The notes beneath the pieces are model-generated. The model worked only from the letters and a program-made list of their open reading frames with translations. It made no database searches and was not told where the DNA came from. Positions 37,386 through 46,987 of a stretch of 64,000 nucleotides of DNA are shown here, piece by piece. A program made the position numbers and the translations under genes. Numbering within the stretch: position 1 is the first letter of the stretch; each line of letters begins with the position of its first letter. This DNA comes from Ideonella_A sp031398385 (GTDB lineage: Bacteria; Pseudomonadota; Gammaproteobacteria; Burkholderiales; Burkholderiaceae_C): NCBI GenBank assembly GCA_031398385.1, contig JANNNE010000099.1:1-64000 (forward strand), written 5' to 3'.

Positions 37386-38570
37386 CTATTGCACCGGCAG
37401 CCGACCGAGCTTGGCCGCATACAGCGCGGCCTCGCCGCGGCTGGTGCTCAAGCCGCGAGCGAACTCCAGGTGCCGACGCGCCTCGTTCAGTTGTCCGAGC
37501 GCCAGATAGGCCCGGGCAAGCCCGAAATGCGCGTCGGGCTGTTCCGGTGCGCGCGCCAGTTCCTGGGTGAACAGCGTCAGCGCCTGTCCGTAGCGCCCCT
37601 CGCGCAGGGCCGCCTGCCCCAGATGGAAATCGCGATACGGCGCCACCGGCTCGAGCTGCCGCAGGCGTTGCGCCAGCGGCCGGCGTTCGATCTCGCGGCC
37701 CTGCTGATCCAGCAGCTGGACCAGGTTGCCAAGCAGCCGGGTGTTGTCCGGGTTGCGCTGCAACGCGAGCCGCAACACGCGCTCGGCGGCCTGCTCGTGA
37801 CCGCTGCGCAGGTACACCACCGCCAGCGTGTTGTAGCCAGCCACTTCGGCCGGGGCCTGGACGATGGCCTCGCGCGCGAACCAGTATGCGTCGTCGGTCC
37901 GGTCATTGGCCAGGCTCTCGGCGGCCCGGTTGTTCATGTACATGCCGATGATGGTGGCCTCGGTGATCGGTTCGCTGCGCTGGCGTTCGAGCTCGGCCGG
38001 CGGCAGGAAATCGATGGTCAGCAGACTGTTCACGTCGTAGGTCAGGCGGTCACCCAGGCGATGCCGGCCCAGCGACAGATTGACATGCCCGGCGGCCATC
38101 ATCAGCTTGCCGGACAGGCGCCATTGCTCGTCGATCGAGACCCGGTTGAAGGTGATGTCCAGGTTCATCGCGCGTGCAAACGCCGCGGTCATGATCACCA
38201 GCGACAGGCAATTGCCCGAGCGCGCCGTATACGCCTCCTTGGCATCGCGCGTATAGGCGGCGTCGTATTCGAGGCGCAGGTGATCGCCGCTGTACAGCGC
38301 ATCGATCAGACCCTGCCGGATGCCGCGCCGCCTCACCACCGGCGCCATCTCGTTGTCGAGGTAGCGCCGCATGTCGGGGCTGAGCTCGAAGACTCGGGCC
38401 GGATCGGGACGCTGGGCCGGGGCCCGGAACTGCCCGTCGAGAAACAGACTCGCCGATCCCCCCGGCAGCGGGGGCACGGCCGGCGAGGCGCAGGCGGTCA
38501 ACACCACGACCGCCGCCATCATCAGCAGCCGGCTGAATGTTCCGGGAAAGGAGCGGCTTGTCGGGCGCAT
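37386..38570 (-). CDS. transglutaminase-like/TPR lipoprotein
   Basis: 394 residues. Lipoprotein signal with lipobox VLTAC. Residues ~90-180 resemble a transglutaminase-like core (RSGNCLSLVIMTAAFARAMNLDITFNRVSI, with Cys followed by a His-containing stretch), and ~220-390 form TPR repeats. It is probably anchored in the envelope as an adaptor or protease-like protein. Function unknown. Confidence 0.8.
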   Translation of the reverse strand: MRPTSRSFPGTFSRLLMMAAVVVLTACASPAVPPLPGGSASLFLDGQFRAPAQRPDPARVFELSPDMRRYLDNEMAPVVRRRGIRQGLIDALYSGDHLRLEYDAAYTRDAKEAYTARSGNCLSLVIMTAAFARAMNLDITFNRVSIDEQWRLSGKLMMAAGHVNLSLGRHRLGDRLTYDVNSLLTIDFLPPAELERQRSEPITEATIIGMYMNNRAAESLANDRTDDAYWFAREAIVQAPAEVAGYNTLAVVYLRSGHEQAAERVLRLALQRNPDNTRLLGNLVQLLDQQGREIERRPLAQRLRQLEPVAPYRDFHLGQAALREGRYGQALTLFTQELARAPEQPDAHFGLARAYLALGQLNEARRHLEFARGLSTSRGEAALYAAKLGRLPVQ

Positions 38571-38642
38571 GGGGGTCGAGAAACGGCGATGGATCGATCG
38601 ATGTGTCAGCGTGCAGATCGTCGCACGGCGCCAGCGCCAGCG

Positions 38643-40019
38643 TCAATCAGACAGACCCTGATCGGCAGCGGCTGAAGCCGGCATCAGCGCGGTGATGGCC
38701 GCGGCCATTCGGGTGGCGGCGCCACGGTGTTCGGCGGCGAACTCAAGCGCCCGAGCGGCTCGCTCACACCGCAGGCCGTCGTCGCCCAGAAGATCCAGCG
38801 CGGCCGCGACGGCGCCCGGCAGATCGGCCACCCTGGCGGCTGCCCCCGCGGCGATCGCCAGCTCGGCGGCCTCGGCAAAATTGAAGCTGCTGGGGCCGAT
38901 CAACAGCGGGCAGGCACAGGCCGCCGCCTCGATGAGATTCTGACCGCCAAGCGGCGCAAAGCTGCCGCCGAGCAGCGCCACATCGGCCAGCGCGTAATAC
39001 AGCGGCAATTCACCCAGCGAATCGCCGAGCCAGACCTCGGCACCGAAGTCGGCCGGAGGCGGCGGCTGACCACTCGCCCAGGTGCTGCGCCGCGCCAGCT
39101 TCAGCCCCGCCGCGCGACAGATCTCGGCCACTTCATCGAAACGCTGCGGGTGCCGCGGCACCAGCACCAGCAGCGGGACCGCCGCGCCCGACCCGGCGGC
39201 GCGTCGGCCTGCAGCCTGCCACGCAGCCAGCAAGGGCTCCTCCTCGCCTTCGCGGGTGCTGGCCGCCATCACCACCGGGCGAGCCAGTGCGCGTCGCCAG
39301 GCCCGGCCGGTCTCGAGCAGCACCGGGTCGGGCGTCATGTCGAATTTCAGATTGCCGCAGACAACGACGTTCGCCGCGCCGGCCGCTTGCAAACGCCGTG
39401 CATCACCCGCGGTCTGCGCCAGCACGCTGGCGAATCGCTGCATCGCCGGGCGCATCAGGCTCGGCCACGCGCGCTGCCCGTTCAGGCTCTTCGCGCTCAG
39501 CCGCGCATTCGCCAGCACCATCGGCAGCCGCCGTTCGGATGCAGCGGCCAGCAGCGCCGGCCACACCTCGGTTTCCATCAGCAGCCCGACGCAGGGCCGG
39601 TGGGTGTCGAGAAAGCGGCCCACCGCGCCCGGGCTGTCCCACGGCATCCAGACCTGCAGATCCCCGGCGCCCAGCAGCGCACGCCCGGCCTCGCGACCGG
39701 TGGCGGTTCCGTGAGTCAACAACAGGCGCAGGCCGGGCCGGCGCTCGCGCAGCGTTTTCAGCAACGCAACCGCAGCCCGGGTTTCGCCTAGCGATACCGC
39801 GTGCAGCCAGAGGCGGCCGGGTTCGACCTGCGCCGCCACATCGGCGGCATAAAAGCCCAGGCGTTCGCCGATCGCATGGCGATAAAGCGCCTCGACGCGC
39901 CCGCGCCAGACCATCCTCGGCAACATCGCCGGAACCAGCAGCCGCATCAGCCAGCCATAAGCCCACAGCGCCAGACGGCACCGCCAAGGCGCAATGGGAT
40001 CGATGGCCGGTTCGCTCAT
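38643..40019 (-). CDS. waaA: 3-deoxy-D-manno-octulosonic acid transferase (KDO transferase)
   Basis: 458 residues, GT30 type. N-terminal membrane segment, RLWLHAVSLGETRAAVALL, GLLMETEVWPALL, LANARLSAKS, and LLGGSFAPLGGQNLIEAAA. It adds KDO to lipid A precursor. I chose ATG 40019, which overlaps the waaC stop (ATGA); an ATG three codons upstream also exists. Confidence 0.95.
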   Translation of the reverse strand: MSEPAIDPIAPWRCRLALWAYGWLMRLLVPAMLPRMVWRGRVEALYRHAIGERLGFYAADVAAQVEPGRLWLHAVSLGETRAAVALLKTLRERRPGLRLLLTHGTATGREAGRALLGAGDLQVWMPWDSPGAVGRFLDTHRPCVGLLMETEVWPALLAAASERRLPMVLANARLSAKSLNGQRAWPSLMRPAMQRFASVLAQTAGDARRLQAAGAANVVVCGNLKFDMTPDPVLLETGRAWRRALARPVVMAASTREGEEEPLLAAWQAAGRRAAGSGAAVPLLVLVPRHPQRFDEVAEICRAAGLKLARRSTWASGQPPPPADFGAEVWLGDSLGELPLYYALADVALLGGSFAPLGGQNLIEAAACACPLLIGPSSFNFAEAAELAIAAGAAARVADLPGAVAAALDLLGDDGLRCERAARALEFAAEHRGAATRMAAAITALMPASAAADQGLSD

Positions 40020-41008
40020 TGCGGGCATGTTGGCTGCACGGACCGCCACGCGTCCCAGACCGCGTCGAGCGTTGGCGTCACCTGGCCAGCGGGCGCTTCG
40101 ATCGACACCTGATGCCGATTGCCGTGGGCAGGTTGCGGCCCGGTGCGCCACGAGGTGGCGAAGTTGTAAATCTGCACATGGGGCAGGTCCAGCGCCACCG
40201 CGATGTGGCTGAGGCCGCTGTCGACGCCGATCACGCCACGCGCCTGCGCCATCCGATCGACCAGCTGATCCAGACCGAGCACCGGCCAGACTGCGCAGGC
40301 CGGGCCGATTGCCTCAGCGAGGCGCTGAGCCCGTTCGTGTTCCGTCGCCCCGGCATGTGGCATCGCCATGCGCCAGCCTGCGTCGACCAGCCGTTGGCCG
40401 AGCGCGATCCAATGCGCCTCGGGCCACAACTTGTCCTCGCGCGAGGTGCCGTGGACGAACACCATCAGCGGCTCGTCGAGCGCTTCCGCCGAGACCGGTT
40501 GCGCGGCCTGCAGCCCGAAGCGGGCCGGGCCCTCGACCACATAGCCGAGCGCCGCGGCGGCCAGTATTCTCGAGCGGTCCAGCGCATGGACCCGACTCGG
40601 CACCGTGATCGCGCGATCGACCAGCCAGCGCGCCGGCGCCTCGTGGCTGGAGCCTTCGGTGCGGTTCGCAAGACCGACGCTTTGCCCCCGCGCCAGCCGC
40701 GCCACCAGCGCCGACTTGGTCAGGCCCTGCAGATCGATCACGCAGTCATAGGCGTCGCGCCGCAAGCGCTGACGGAAGCTGCGGAACTCGGCCCGCACCG
40801 CAGCCGTCCACCACGCCTTGCGCCAGCGGCGCAGCGGCAGCTCGATGATGTCGCCGAGGCCGTCGACCCGCTTCAGCAGCGGCGCGAAAGCCGGCTCGAC
40901 AACCCAGTCGATGGTGACCGCGTCGAACGCACGATGCAGGTCGCGCAGGACCGGCAGCGCATGCACCACATCGCCGAGCGAAGACAGCTTGACGATCAGG
41001 ACCCGCAT
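40016..41008 (-). CDS. waaC: LPS heptosyltransferase I
   Basis: 330 residues, GT9. MRVLIVKLSSLGDVVHALPVL, YDCVIDLQGLTKSALVARLA, FVHGTSREDKLWPE, ARGVIGVDSGLSHIAVALDLP. It adds heptose I to KDO. The ATG follows the mutase gene by 10 bases. Confidence 0.95.
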   Translation of the reverse strand: MRVLIVKLSSLGDVVHALPVLRDLHRAFDAVTIDWVVEPAFAPLLKRVDGLGDIIELPLRRWRKAWWTAAVRAEFRSFRQRLRRDAYDCVIDLQGLTKSALVARLARGQSVGLANRTEGSSHEAPARWLVDRAITVPSRVHALDRSRILAAAALGYVVEGPARFGLQAAQPVSAEALDEPLMVFVHGTSREDKLWPEAHWIALGQRLVDAGWRMAMPHAGATEHERAQRLAEAIGPACAVWPVLGLDQLVDRMAQARGVIGVDSGLSHIAVALDLPHVQIYNFATSWRTGPQPAHGNRHQVSIEAPAGQVTPTLDAVWDAWRSVQPTCPQ

Positions 41009-41018
41009 CGGCCCCGCA

Positions 41019-42410
41019 TCAATGCGCCGCGGCGGCGATCTGCGCATCCGGCTTGACCGCGAGCAGCGCCTGCATGAATGCGGCCTGGATTCTCTGCAAG
41101 GCTTTCGCGTTGTGGCCTTCGAACCGCATCACCAGCACCGGCGTCGTATTCGACGAGCGGATCAGGCCGAAACCATCCTTGAAATCGGCACGCAGACCAT
41201 CGATCGTGATGATCTGCTCGGCGCTCGGAAAACGCGCCGTCTCGAGCAATTTCGCAACCACCTCGGGTGCTTCGCCTTCGGCACACGGCACATTCAGCTC
41301 GGGGGTGCTGAAGCTGGTCGGCAGCGCATTCAGCAGCTTGCTCGGATCCTTGCTGCGCGAGACGATCTCGAGCAGCCGCGCGGCCGTATAGGTCGCGTCG
41401 TCGAAGCCGTACCAGCGCTCGCGGAAAAAGATGTGACCGCTCATTTCACCGGCCAACGGCGACTTGATCTGCTTCAGCTTGGCCTTGATCAGCGAATGCC
41501 CGGTCTTCCACATCAACGGCTTGCCGCCGGCCTTGTGGATCACCGGTGCGAGGCGCTGGGTGCACTTCACGTCATAGATGACGGTCGCACCCGGGTTGCG
41601 CTTGAGCACATCGGTGGCAAACAGCATCAGCTGCCGATCCGGATAGATGATGTTGCCGTCCCGCGTGACGACGCCGAGCCGGTCGCCATCGCCGTCGAAG
41701 GCCAGGCCCAGATCGGCGCCGCTGCGCTTGACGGTGCGGATCAATTCGGCCAGGTTCTCGGGCTTGCTCGGGTCCGGGTGGTGATTCGGAAAATCGCCGT
41801 CGACTTCGGAATACAGCTCGATCACCTCGCAGCCGAGCGCACGCAAGGTGCCGGGCGCGGAGGCACCGGGGATGCCGTTGCCGGAATCGACGACGATCTT
41901 CAGCGGCCGCTTCAGCTTGCAGTCGCCGACGATGCGCGCGCGGTATTCATCGCCGATGTCCATCGCACCGGTGCGTCCGCTACCTCGGGTGTAGTTTTCA
42001 GCCTCCATGCGCTGCCGCAGTTTCTGGATGTCGTCGCCATAGATCGCGCGGCCGGCCAGCACCATCTTGAAGCCGTTGTAATCCTTCGGGTTGTGGCTGC
42101 CGGTGACCTGGATGCCGCTGTGGCAGCCGCGCCGGCCGCGGGTCGCGGCCACGTAATACAACATCGGCGTCGTCACCGGGCCGAGGTCGACGACGTCCAG
42201 TCCGGTCGACGCGAGGCCGCGCATCAGTGCGGCCGACAGCGCAGGTCCCGACAGGCGGCCGTCGCGGCCGACGGCAACCGCCTTCTCGCCAGCGGCCACC
42301 GCCTCGCTGCCGAATGCGCGCCCGAGGTGTTCGGCGAAAGCCTCGTCGATGCCGTTGCCGACGACGCCGCGGATGTCGTAAGCCTTGAAACTGGACGCTG
42401 AAACCTGCAT
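41019..42410 (-). CDS. phosphomannomutase/phosphoglucomutase (AlgC/XanA type)
   Basis: 463 residues. Phosphoserine loop TGSHNP, metal site FDGDGDRLG, sugar-binding GEMSGH and phosphate-binding RSSNTTP, with FKAYDIRG at the N-terminus. It supplies mannose-1-P and glucose-1-P for LPS and sugar nucleotides. It leads the mutase-waaC-waaA operon. Confidence 0.95.
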   Translation of the reverse strand: MQVSASSFKAYDIRGVVGNGIDEAFAEHLGRAFGSEAVAAGEKAVAVGRDGRLSGPALSAALMRGLASTGLDVVDLGPVTTPMLYYVAATRGRRGCHSGIQVTGSHNPKDYNGFKMVLAGRAIYGDDIQKLRQRMEAENYTRGSGRTGAMDIGDEYRARIVGDCKLKRPLKIVVDSGNGIPGASAPGTLRALGCEVIELYSEVDGDFPNHHPDPSKPENLAELIRTVKRSGADLGLAFDGDGDRLGVVTRDGNIIYPDRQLMLFATDVLKRNPGATVIYDVKCTQRLAPVIHKAGGKPLMWKTGHSLIKAKLKQIKSPLAGEMSGHIFFRERWYGFDDATYTAARLLEIVSRSKDPSKLLNALPTSFSTPELNVPCAEGEAPEVVAKLLETARFPSAEQIITIDGLRADFKDGFGLIRSSNTTPVLVMRFEGHNAKALQRIQAAFMQALLAVKPDAQIAAAAH

Positions 42411-42531
42411 GGGAGAACCGGCGATTGAGGTGCGACGCATTGTAAGTAGCCCCTTGCGGCGCCCTCCGACAGCCGTCCAACAGGCTCGATCCAGATGTCC
42501 GAAAACGGCGAGTGTGCGGGCATGGTCTGGC

Positions 42532-42537
42532 TATGAT
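42532..42537 (+). promoter_or_regulatory. -10-like box TATGAT before the Ada-AlkA gene
   Basis: TATGAT, with 7 bases between it and the ATG at 42545. It overlaps the alternative ATG at 42533. No Shine-Dalgarno site is seen. Suggests leaderless translation if used. Confidence 0.3.
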
Positions 42538-44173
42538 CGACGGCATGGAATCACGCGAGAGCCAATTGGTAGAGGCACTGCCCGCTGCTGTGGGCAACAT
42601 CGCCTCCGTGCGGTCAGCGCCGGACGCCGACGCCTCTTACCAGGCGATCGTCGCCCGCGACGCCCGCTTCGACGGCAAGCTGTTCGTCGGCGTCAGTTCG
42701 ACCGGCATCTACTGCCGGCCGATCTGCCGAGTGCGCACACCGAAGCGCCAGAACTGCCACTTCTTCTCGTCCGCCGCGCGGGCCGAGGCGGCCGCCTATC
42801 GGCCGTGCCTGAAATGCCGGCCGGAACTGGCACCAGGCGACGGCGAGGCCTGGTCGGTGATGGACGCTTCGCGAACGCTGGCGCGCCAGGCCGCGCTGCT
42901 GCTCGACCAATGGACGGTGATCGGCGATTCGGCCGGGATCGCCGCACTGGCATTGCGCCTCGGCGTGAGCGACCGTCATCTGCGGCGAATCTTCTTCAGC
43001 GAACACGGCGTGGGCCCGCTGCAATATCTGCAGACGCGGCGGCTGCTGCTGGCCAAGCAGTTGCTGACCGAGACGAGCCTGCCGATCACCCAGGTCGCAC
43101 TGGCCAGCGGTTTTCGCAGCCTGCGCCGTTTCAATGCGGTATTCGTCGAACGTTATCGACTCAACCCGGGCCGTCTGCGGGTCGAAAGCAGTACCGTGCC
43201 GCCCGGCGCTGCCTCGGAGATCAGCGTCCAGCTGGCCTACCGCCCGCCCCTGGACCGCGACCGGCTGCTCGGATTCTTCGCCGGACGGGCGATTCCCGGC
43301 ATCGAAGTGGTCGAGCCGAGCGGCCTGCGCCGCAGCCTGCGGGTCGGTGCCTTGTCGGGCGTCGACCGCAGCCCGGCTGGCTGGGTGCAGGTGCAATTCG
43401 ATCCGGCGCGTCCACTGGTGCGACTGCAATTTTCGGCGTCGCTGCTGTCGCACAGCGGCCTGCTGATCGCCGCGGTCCGACGCTGGCTCGACCTCGATGC
43501 GCAACCCTCGGTGATCGACCAGGCCTTGCGCGATCTGCCGGGCGAGCCGGGCCTGCGCCTGCCGGGCAGCCTCGACGGCTTCGAACTGGCGGTGCGGGCA
43601 ATCCTCGGCCAGCAGGTCACGGTGGCCGCAGCGCGCACCCTGGCCTGCCGCCTGGTCGAGCGGCACGGCCAGACCATCCAGACCCCCTGGACATCGATCA
43701 ACCGCTGTTTCCCGGATCCGGCCACGCTGGCGGTTACACCGGTCGATTCGATTGCCAGCCTCGGCATCATTCGAAGCCGCGCGCAGGCGATCATCGCGCT
43801 CGCCGCCAGCTGGCCGTCGCTCGCCGAGAGGATGTCGGCCGGCGCATCGCCGCAACAGCTGATCGGCGCCTTGTGTGCGCTGCCCGGCATCGGCCCGTGG
43901 ACCGCGCACTACATCGCGATGCGGGCGCTGGCCTGGCCCGACTCGTTTCCGCCGGGCGATGTCGCCGTGTTGAAGGCGATCGACGCGCTGCGCGGAAATA
44001 CTTCCTCCGAAGCGAAGCCGATCGATGCAACACCGGTTGCACGGCCTGGTCGGAATCCGACCTCGTTGGCAGCCCGCAGCGCGGCGGCTGCGCAGCTCGC
44101 GCAAGCCTGGCAACCGTGGCGCAGTTATGCGGTGCTCCGACTCTGGAACAGCCTCGCAACCGCCCGAATCTGA
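42533..44173 (+). CDS. Ada-AlkA fusion: methyl-phosphotriester sensor and 3-methyladenine glycosylase
   Basis: About 546 residues with three parts. First, an Ada N-terminal zinc domain (GIYCRPICRVR with the methyl-accepting Cys, and YRPCLKC). Second, an AraC-type HTH (ALALRLGVSDRHLRRIFFSEHGVGPLQ, FRSLRRFNAVF). Third, an AlkA glycosylase: HhH LPGIGPWTAHYIAMRA and the catalytic Asp in PPGDVAVLKAI. It senses methylated DNA, activates transcription and excises alkylated bases. Start is ambiguous between ATG 42533 and 42545; I show the longer. Confidence 0.92.
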   Translation: MIDGMESRESQLVEALPAAVGNIASVRSAPDADASYQAIVARDARFDGKLFVGVSSTGIYCRPICRVRTPKRQNCHFFSSAARAEAAAYRPCLKCRPELAPGDGEAWSVMDASRTLARQAALLLDQWTVIGDSAGIAALALRLGVSDRHLRRIFFSEHGVGPLQYLQTRRLLLAKQLLTETSLPITQVALASGFRSLRRFNAVFVERYRLNPGRLRVESSTVPPGAASEISVQLAYRPPLDRDRLLGFFAGRAIPGIEVVEPSGLRRSLRVGALSGVDRSPAGWVQVQFDPARPLVRLQFSASLLSHSGLLIAAVRRWLDLDAQPSVIDQALRDLPGEPGLRLPGSLDGFELAVRAILGQQVTVAAARTLACRLVERHGQTIQTPWTSINRCFPDPATLAVTPVDSIASLGIIRSRAQAIIALAASWPSLAERMSAGASPQQLIGALCALPGIGPWTAHYIAMRALAWPDSFPPGDVAVLKAIDALRGNTSSEAKPIDATPVARPGRNPTSLAARSAAAAQLAQAWQPWRSYAVLRLWNSLATARI

Positions 44174-44186
44174 AGGAATCGAACCC

Positions 44187-44747
44187 ATGACCACCACGCT
44201 TTCAAGCCTGCCGGGCCGACTCAGCGCCCAGACCACTTGGCGGTCGCCGCTCGGTGACCTGCTGCTGGCCAGAACACCGGTCGGCCTCGCCGGGGCGTGG
44301 TTCGCCGGTCAGAAGGACCATCCTGGCGAACTTGCGGCGCCGAGCGTCAACGACGACCCGCTGCTGCAAGCGGCAATCGACGAGCTGAGCGCCTATTTCG
44401 ATGGTCGCGCGGTGTCGTTCACGCAAGCGCTCGATCTGCATGGCACACCGTTCCAGCTCGCCGTCTGGCGCGCGCTGCTGCTGATCGAGGCTGGCCAGAC
44501 CAGCAGCTACGGGGCAATCGCCCGCGCCGTCGGCTCACCAGCGGCAGTGCGCGCGGTCGGTGGCGCGGTTGGAAAAAATCCGGTCTCGGTGATCGTGCCC
44601 TGTCACCGCGTCATCGGCAGCGGCGGTGCGCTGACTGGTTATGCCGGTGGTCTCGATCGCAAACGGGCCTTGCTCGCGCTGGAAGGCCGCATGGCCGGAC
44701 CGCTTCAAATGGAACTGACCGCGGCGCCGCTTCGGGCCGCCGCATGA
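44187..44747 (+). CDS. ogt: methylated-DNA-protein cysteine methyltransferase
   Basis: 186 residues. Active-site VIVPCHRVIGSGG with the acceptor Cys, HTH-like ARAVGSPAAVRAVGGAVGKNP. It repairs O6-methylguanine by suicidal transfer. It follows the Ada-AlkA fusion by 13 bases, so the two form one alkylation-response unit, and overlaps the EamA gene. Confidence 0.95.
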   Translation: MTTTLSSLPGRLSAQTTWRSPLGDLLLARTPVGLAGAWFAGQKDHPGELAAPSVNDDPLLQAAIDELSAYFDGRAVSFTQALDLHGTPFQLAVWRALLLIEAGQTSSYGAIARAVGSPAAVRAVGGAVGKNPVSVIVPCHRVIGSGGALTGYAGGLDRKRALLALEGRMAGPLQMELTAAPLRAAA

Positions 44748-45634
44748 AGCCTCGCGACCTGATCGAACTGATCAGTCTGGCTGCCCTGTGGGGTGCATCC
44801 TTCCTGTTCATGCGGGTCGGTGCGGGGCAATTCGGCGCGGTCGCACTGGCCGCCTTGCGTGTCGGTGGAGCGGCGGCGGTGCTGATCCCGCTGGTCGTAT
44901 ACCGACGCGAACTCCCTTCACTGCGCCAGCACTGGAAGCCGATCCTGATGCTCGGCATCACCAATTCGGCGATTCCGTTTCTGGCCTTCGCCTACGCCAT
45001 GCTGACCATCAGCGGCGGGCTGAGCAGCATCTTCAACGCGGCATCGCCGTTGTTCGCGGCGGCCCTCGCCTGGCTGTGGCTGAACGACCGCCTTAACCTG
45101 TCACGAACCGTCGGGCTGCTGATCGGCTTCATCGGCGTGATCGGCCTGGTGGTCAGCAAGTCCGGGATCGGCAGCGGTGCCGGTGGCGGCTCGACGCTAC
45201 TCGCGGTGCTGGCCTGCATCATCGCCGCAGCGGCCTACGGCTTCTCGGCCAATTTCACGAAACGTCATCTGGCCGGCGTGCCGACGATGGCGGTTGCCGC
45301 AGGCAGCCAGCTCTCGGCGACCCTGGTGCTGACCGTGCCGGGGATCATTTTCTGGCCCGAGGTGACGCCAGGCCCGGTCGCCTGGGCCGGGGTGGCGGCG
45401 CTGGCCGTGTTCTGTACCGGCCTGGCCTATGTGATCTTCTTTCGGCTGATCGCCAATGTCGGCCCGGCCAATGCGATCACGGTGACCTTTCTGATCCCGG
45501 CATTCGCAGTCGGCTGGGGGGCGATGTTTCTGGGCGAACAGGTCACGCTCGAAATGTTGATCGGCTGCGCGGTGATCCTGTTCGGCACCGCACTGGCGGT
45601 CGGCGTGTTGAAACCGGCGCTGCTGGCGCGCTGA
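44744..45634 (+). CDS. EamA/DMT-family transporter
   Basis: 296 residues, ten membrane helices with the internal EamA duplication (ALWGASFLFMRVGAGQF near the start; AAAYGFSANFTKRHL begins the second half). Substrate unknown. Overlaps ogt by 4 bases (ATGA). Confidence 0.9.
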   Translation: MKPRDLIELISLAALWGASFLFMRVGAGQFGAVALAALRVGGAAAVLIPLVVYRRELPSLRQHWKPILMLGITNSAIPFLAFAYAMLTISGGLSSIFNAASPLFAAALAWLWLNDRLNLSRTVGLLIGFIGVIGLVVSKSGIGSGAGGGSTLLAVLACIIAAAAYGFSANFTKRHLAGVPTMAVAAGSQLSATLVLTVPGIIFWPEVTPGPVAWAGVAALAVFCTGLAYVIFFRLIANVGPANAITVTFLIPAFAVGWGAMFLGEQVTLEMLIGCAVILFGTALAVGVLKPALLAR

Positions 45635-45652
45635 GCGGCGCCGTCGAGCTTT

Positions 45653-46000
45653 TCAGGCCGCGAGGTAGAACTGCAGCCAGCCATCGAGCGGCAGATCGGT
45701 CGGCAGACCTTCGGCTATATCGAGACCGTTGGCCAGTTCCCAGGTCGAGTTGAACCAGCCACTCGAGCCGATCTCTGCCTCGTCCGCACCCGCGTCGAGG
45801 GCTTGCAGCTGCAACTCGCGCGCGCCAAGGTGGCGCAGGGCGATCAGCGCAGCCACTTCTGCGTCCATCTTCTTGACCGGTTGCACCGGCTGCCCGAACG
45901 CGCGCTCCAGCGGCAGGCGCGGCAGGCTTGCCGCGCGGCGAGGCGGGCGGGAGCTCAGGTCGCTGCGGTTGGCCGGAAGGCGAAAATTCAGTGTGGTCAT
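45653..46000 (-). CDS. hypothetical protein, 115 aa
   Basis: MTTLNFRLPANRSDLSSRPPRR, then a soluble, acidic C-terminal half (ELQLQALDAGADEAEIGSSGW). ATG 46000 is 8 bases from AGGAG; an ATG two codons upstream is too close to it. I recognise no family. Converges on the EamA gene. Confidence 0.6.
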   Translation of the reverse strand: MTTLNFRLPANRSDLSSRPPRRAASLPRLPLERAFGQPVQPVKKMDAEVAALIALRHLGARELQLQALDAGADEAEIGSSGWFNSTWELANGLDIAEGLPTDLPLDGWLQFYLAA

Positions 46001-46106
46001 GGTCATCGCTCCTGTTGTTCGTGTGGGCAAGGTTCTTGATGTCTGCTTGGCCTGGCGTCAGTTTCTGCCCGCAGCGCAGCGCCAGCCATCCCACCTCGGA
46101 CGGTTT

Positions 46107-46124
46107 CGAGGGGCGCACCCCTCG
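46107..46124. promoter_or_regulatory. hairpin in the divergent region before aat
   Basis: Stem CGAGGGG/CCCCTCG, loop CGCA. Lies between the divergent 115-residue gene and aat. No T-tail, so not a simple terminator. Function unknown. Confidence 0.35.
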
Positions 46125-46213
46125 GGGGGAGCGGCTGCCGATGGTGTCGAGGCGAGGTCGGCGCCGATGCCGCACACTGCACCCATGGCGACTGGCAACA
46201 CCGTGCACGCGTG

Positions 46214-46987
46214 ATGATTACCTGGCTACTGGCTGACGACGACCCCTTGCCAGACACCTCGGCCGCGTTGCCGCCCGACTCGGAGGTGCCCGGCCTGCTC
46301 GCCGCTGGCGGCAGCCTGACTCCGCAGCGCCTGCACGAGGCCTACAGCCGCGGCGTGTTTCCGTGGTTCAGTGACGGCCAGCCGGTGTTGTGGTGGTCGC
46401 CGGATCCGCGGATGGTCTTGCAGATCCGGGATTTCAAGCTGTCGCGCTCCTTGCGCAAGCGGCTGGCTCAATTCGTTCGCACGCCGGGTTGCGAAATCCG
46501 CATCGACAGCGATTTCGATGCCGTGATCGCCGCTTGTGCGGGCAGCGCGCGATCCGGACAAAGCGGCACCTGGATCGTCGCGCCGATGATCGAGGCCTAC
46601 CGCCACTGGCACCGGCTCGGCGTCGTGCACAGCATCGAGACCTGGATCGACGGCGAGCTGGCAGGCGGCCTGTACGGGGTCAACCTGGGTCGGATGTTTT
46701 TCGGCGAATCGATGTTTTCACGCCGCACCGACGCCTCGAAGATCGCGCTGGCCGCGCTCGTCTGCCTGTGCCGGGAACACCGGATCGAGGCGATCGACTG
46801 CCAGCAGAATACCGGCCACCTGGCCTCGCTGGGCGCCGCCGAATGGCCGCGCAGCCGCTTCGAGCAGCATCTGCGGGATACGGTCACGCTGCAAGAGCCT
46901 GCCGACTGGACCTATCATCCGGGCCTGTGGCGCCACCTGCTCGACATCGAGCCCCAGCAGCCCAGGCCCGAGGATTCCGGCACGTGA
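46214..46987 (+). CDS. aat: leucyl/phenylalanyl-tRNA-protein transferase
   Basis: 257 residues. LLAAGGSLTPQRLHEAYSRGVFPWF, WWSPDPRMVL, and GGLYGVNLGRMFFGESMFSR are signature regions. It adds Leu or Phe to N-terminal Lys/Arg substrates for ClpAP. A GTG one codon earlier is the alternative start. Confidence 0.95.
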   Translation: MITWLLADDDPLPDTSAALPPDSEVPGLLAAGGSLTPQRLHEAYSRGVFPWFSDGQPVLWWSPDPRMVLQIRDFKLSRSLRKRLAQFVRTPGCEIRIDSDFDAVIAACAGSARSGQSGTWIVAPMIEAYRHWHRLGVVHSIETWIDGELAGGLYGVNLGRMFFGESMFSRRTDASKIALAALVCLCREHRIEAIDCQQNTGHLASLGAAEWPRSRFEQHLRDTVTLQEPADWTYHPGLWRHLLDIEPQQPRPEDSGT

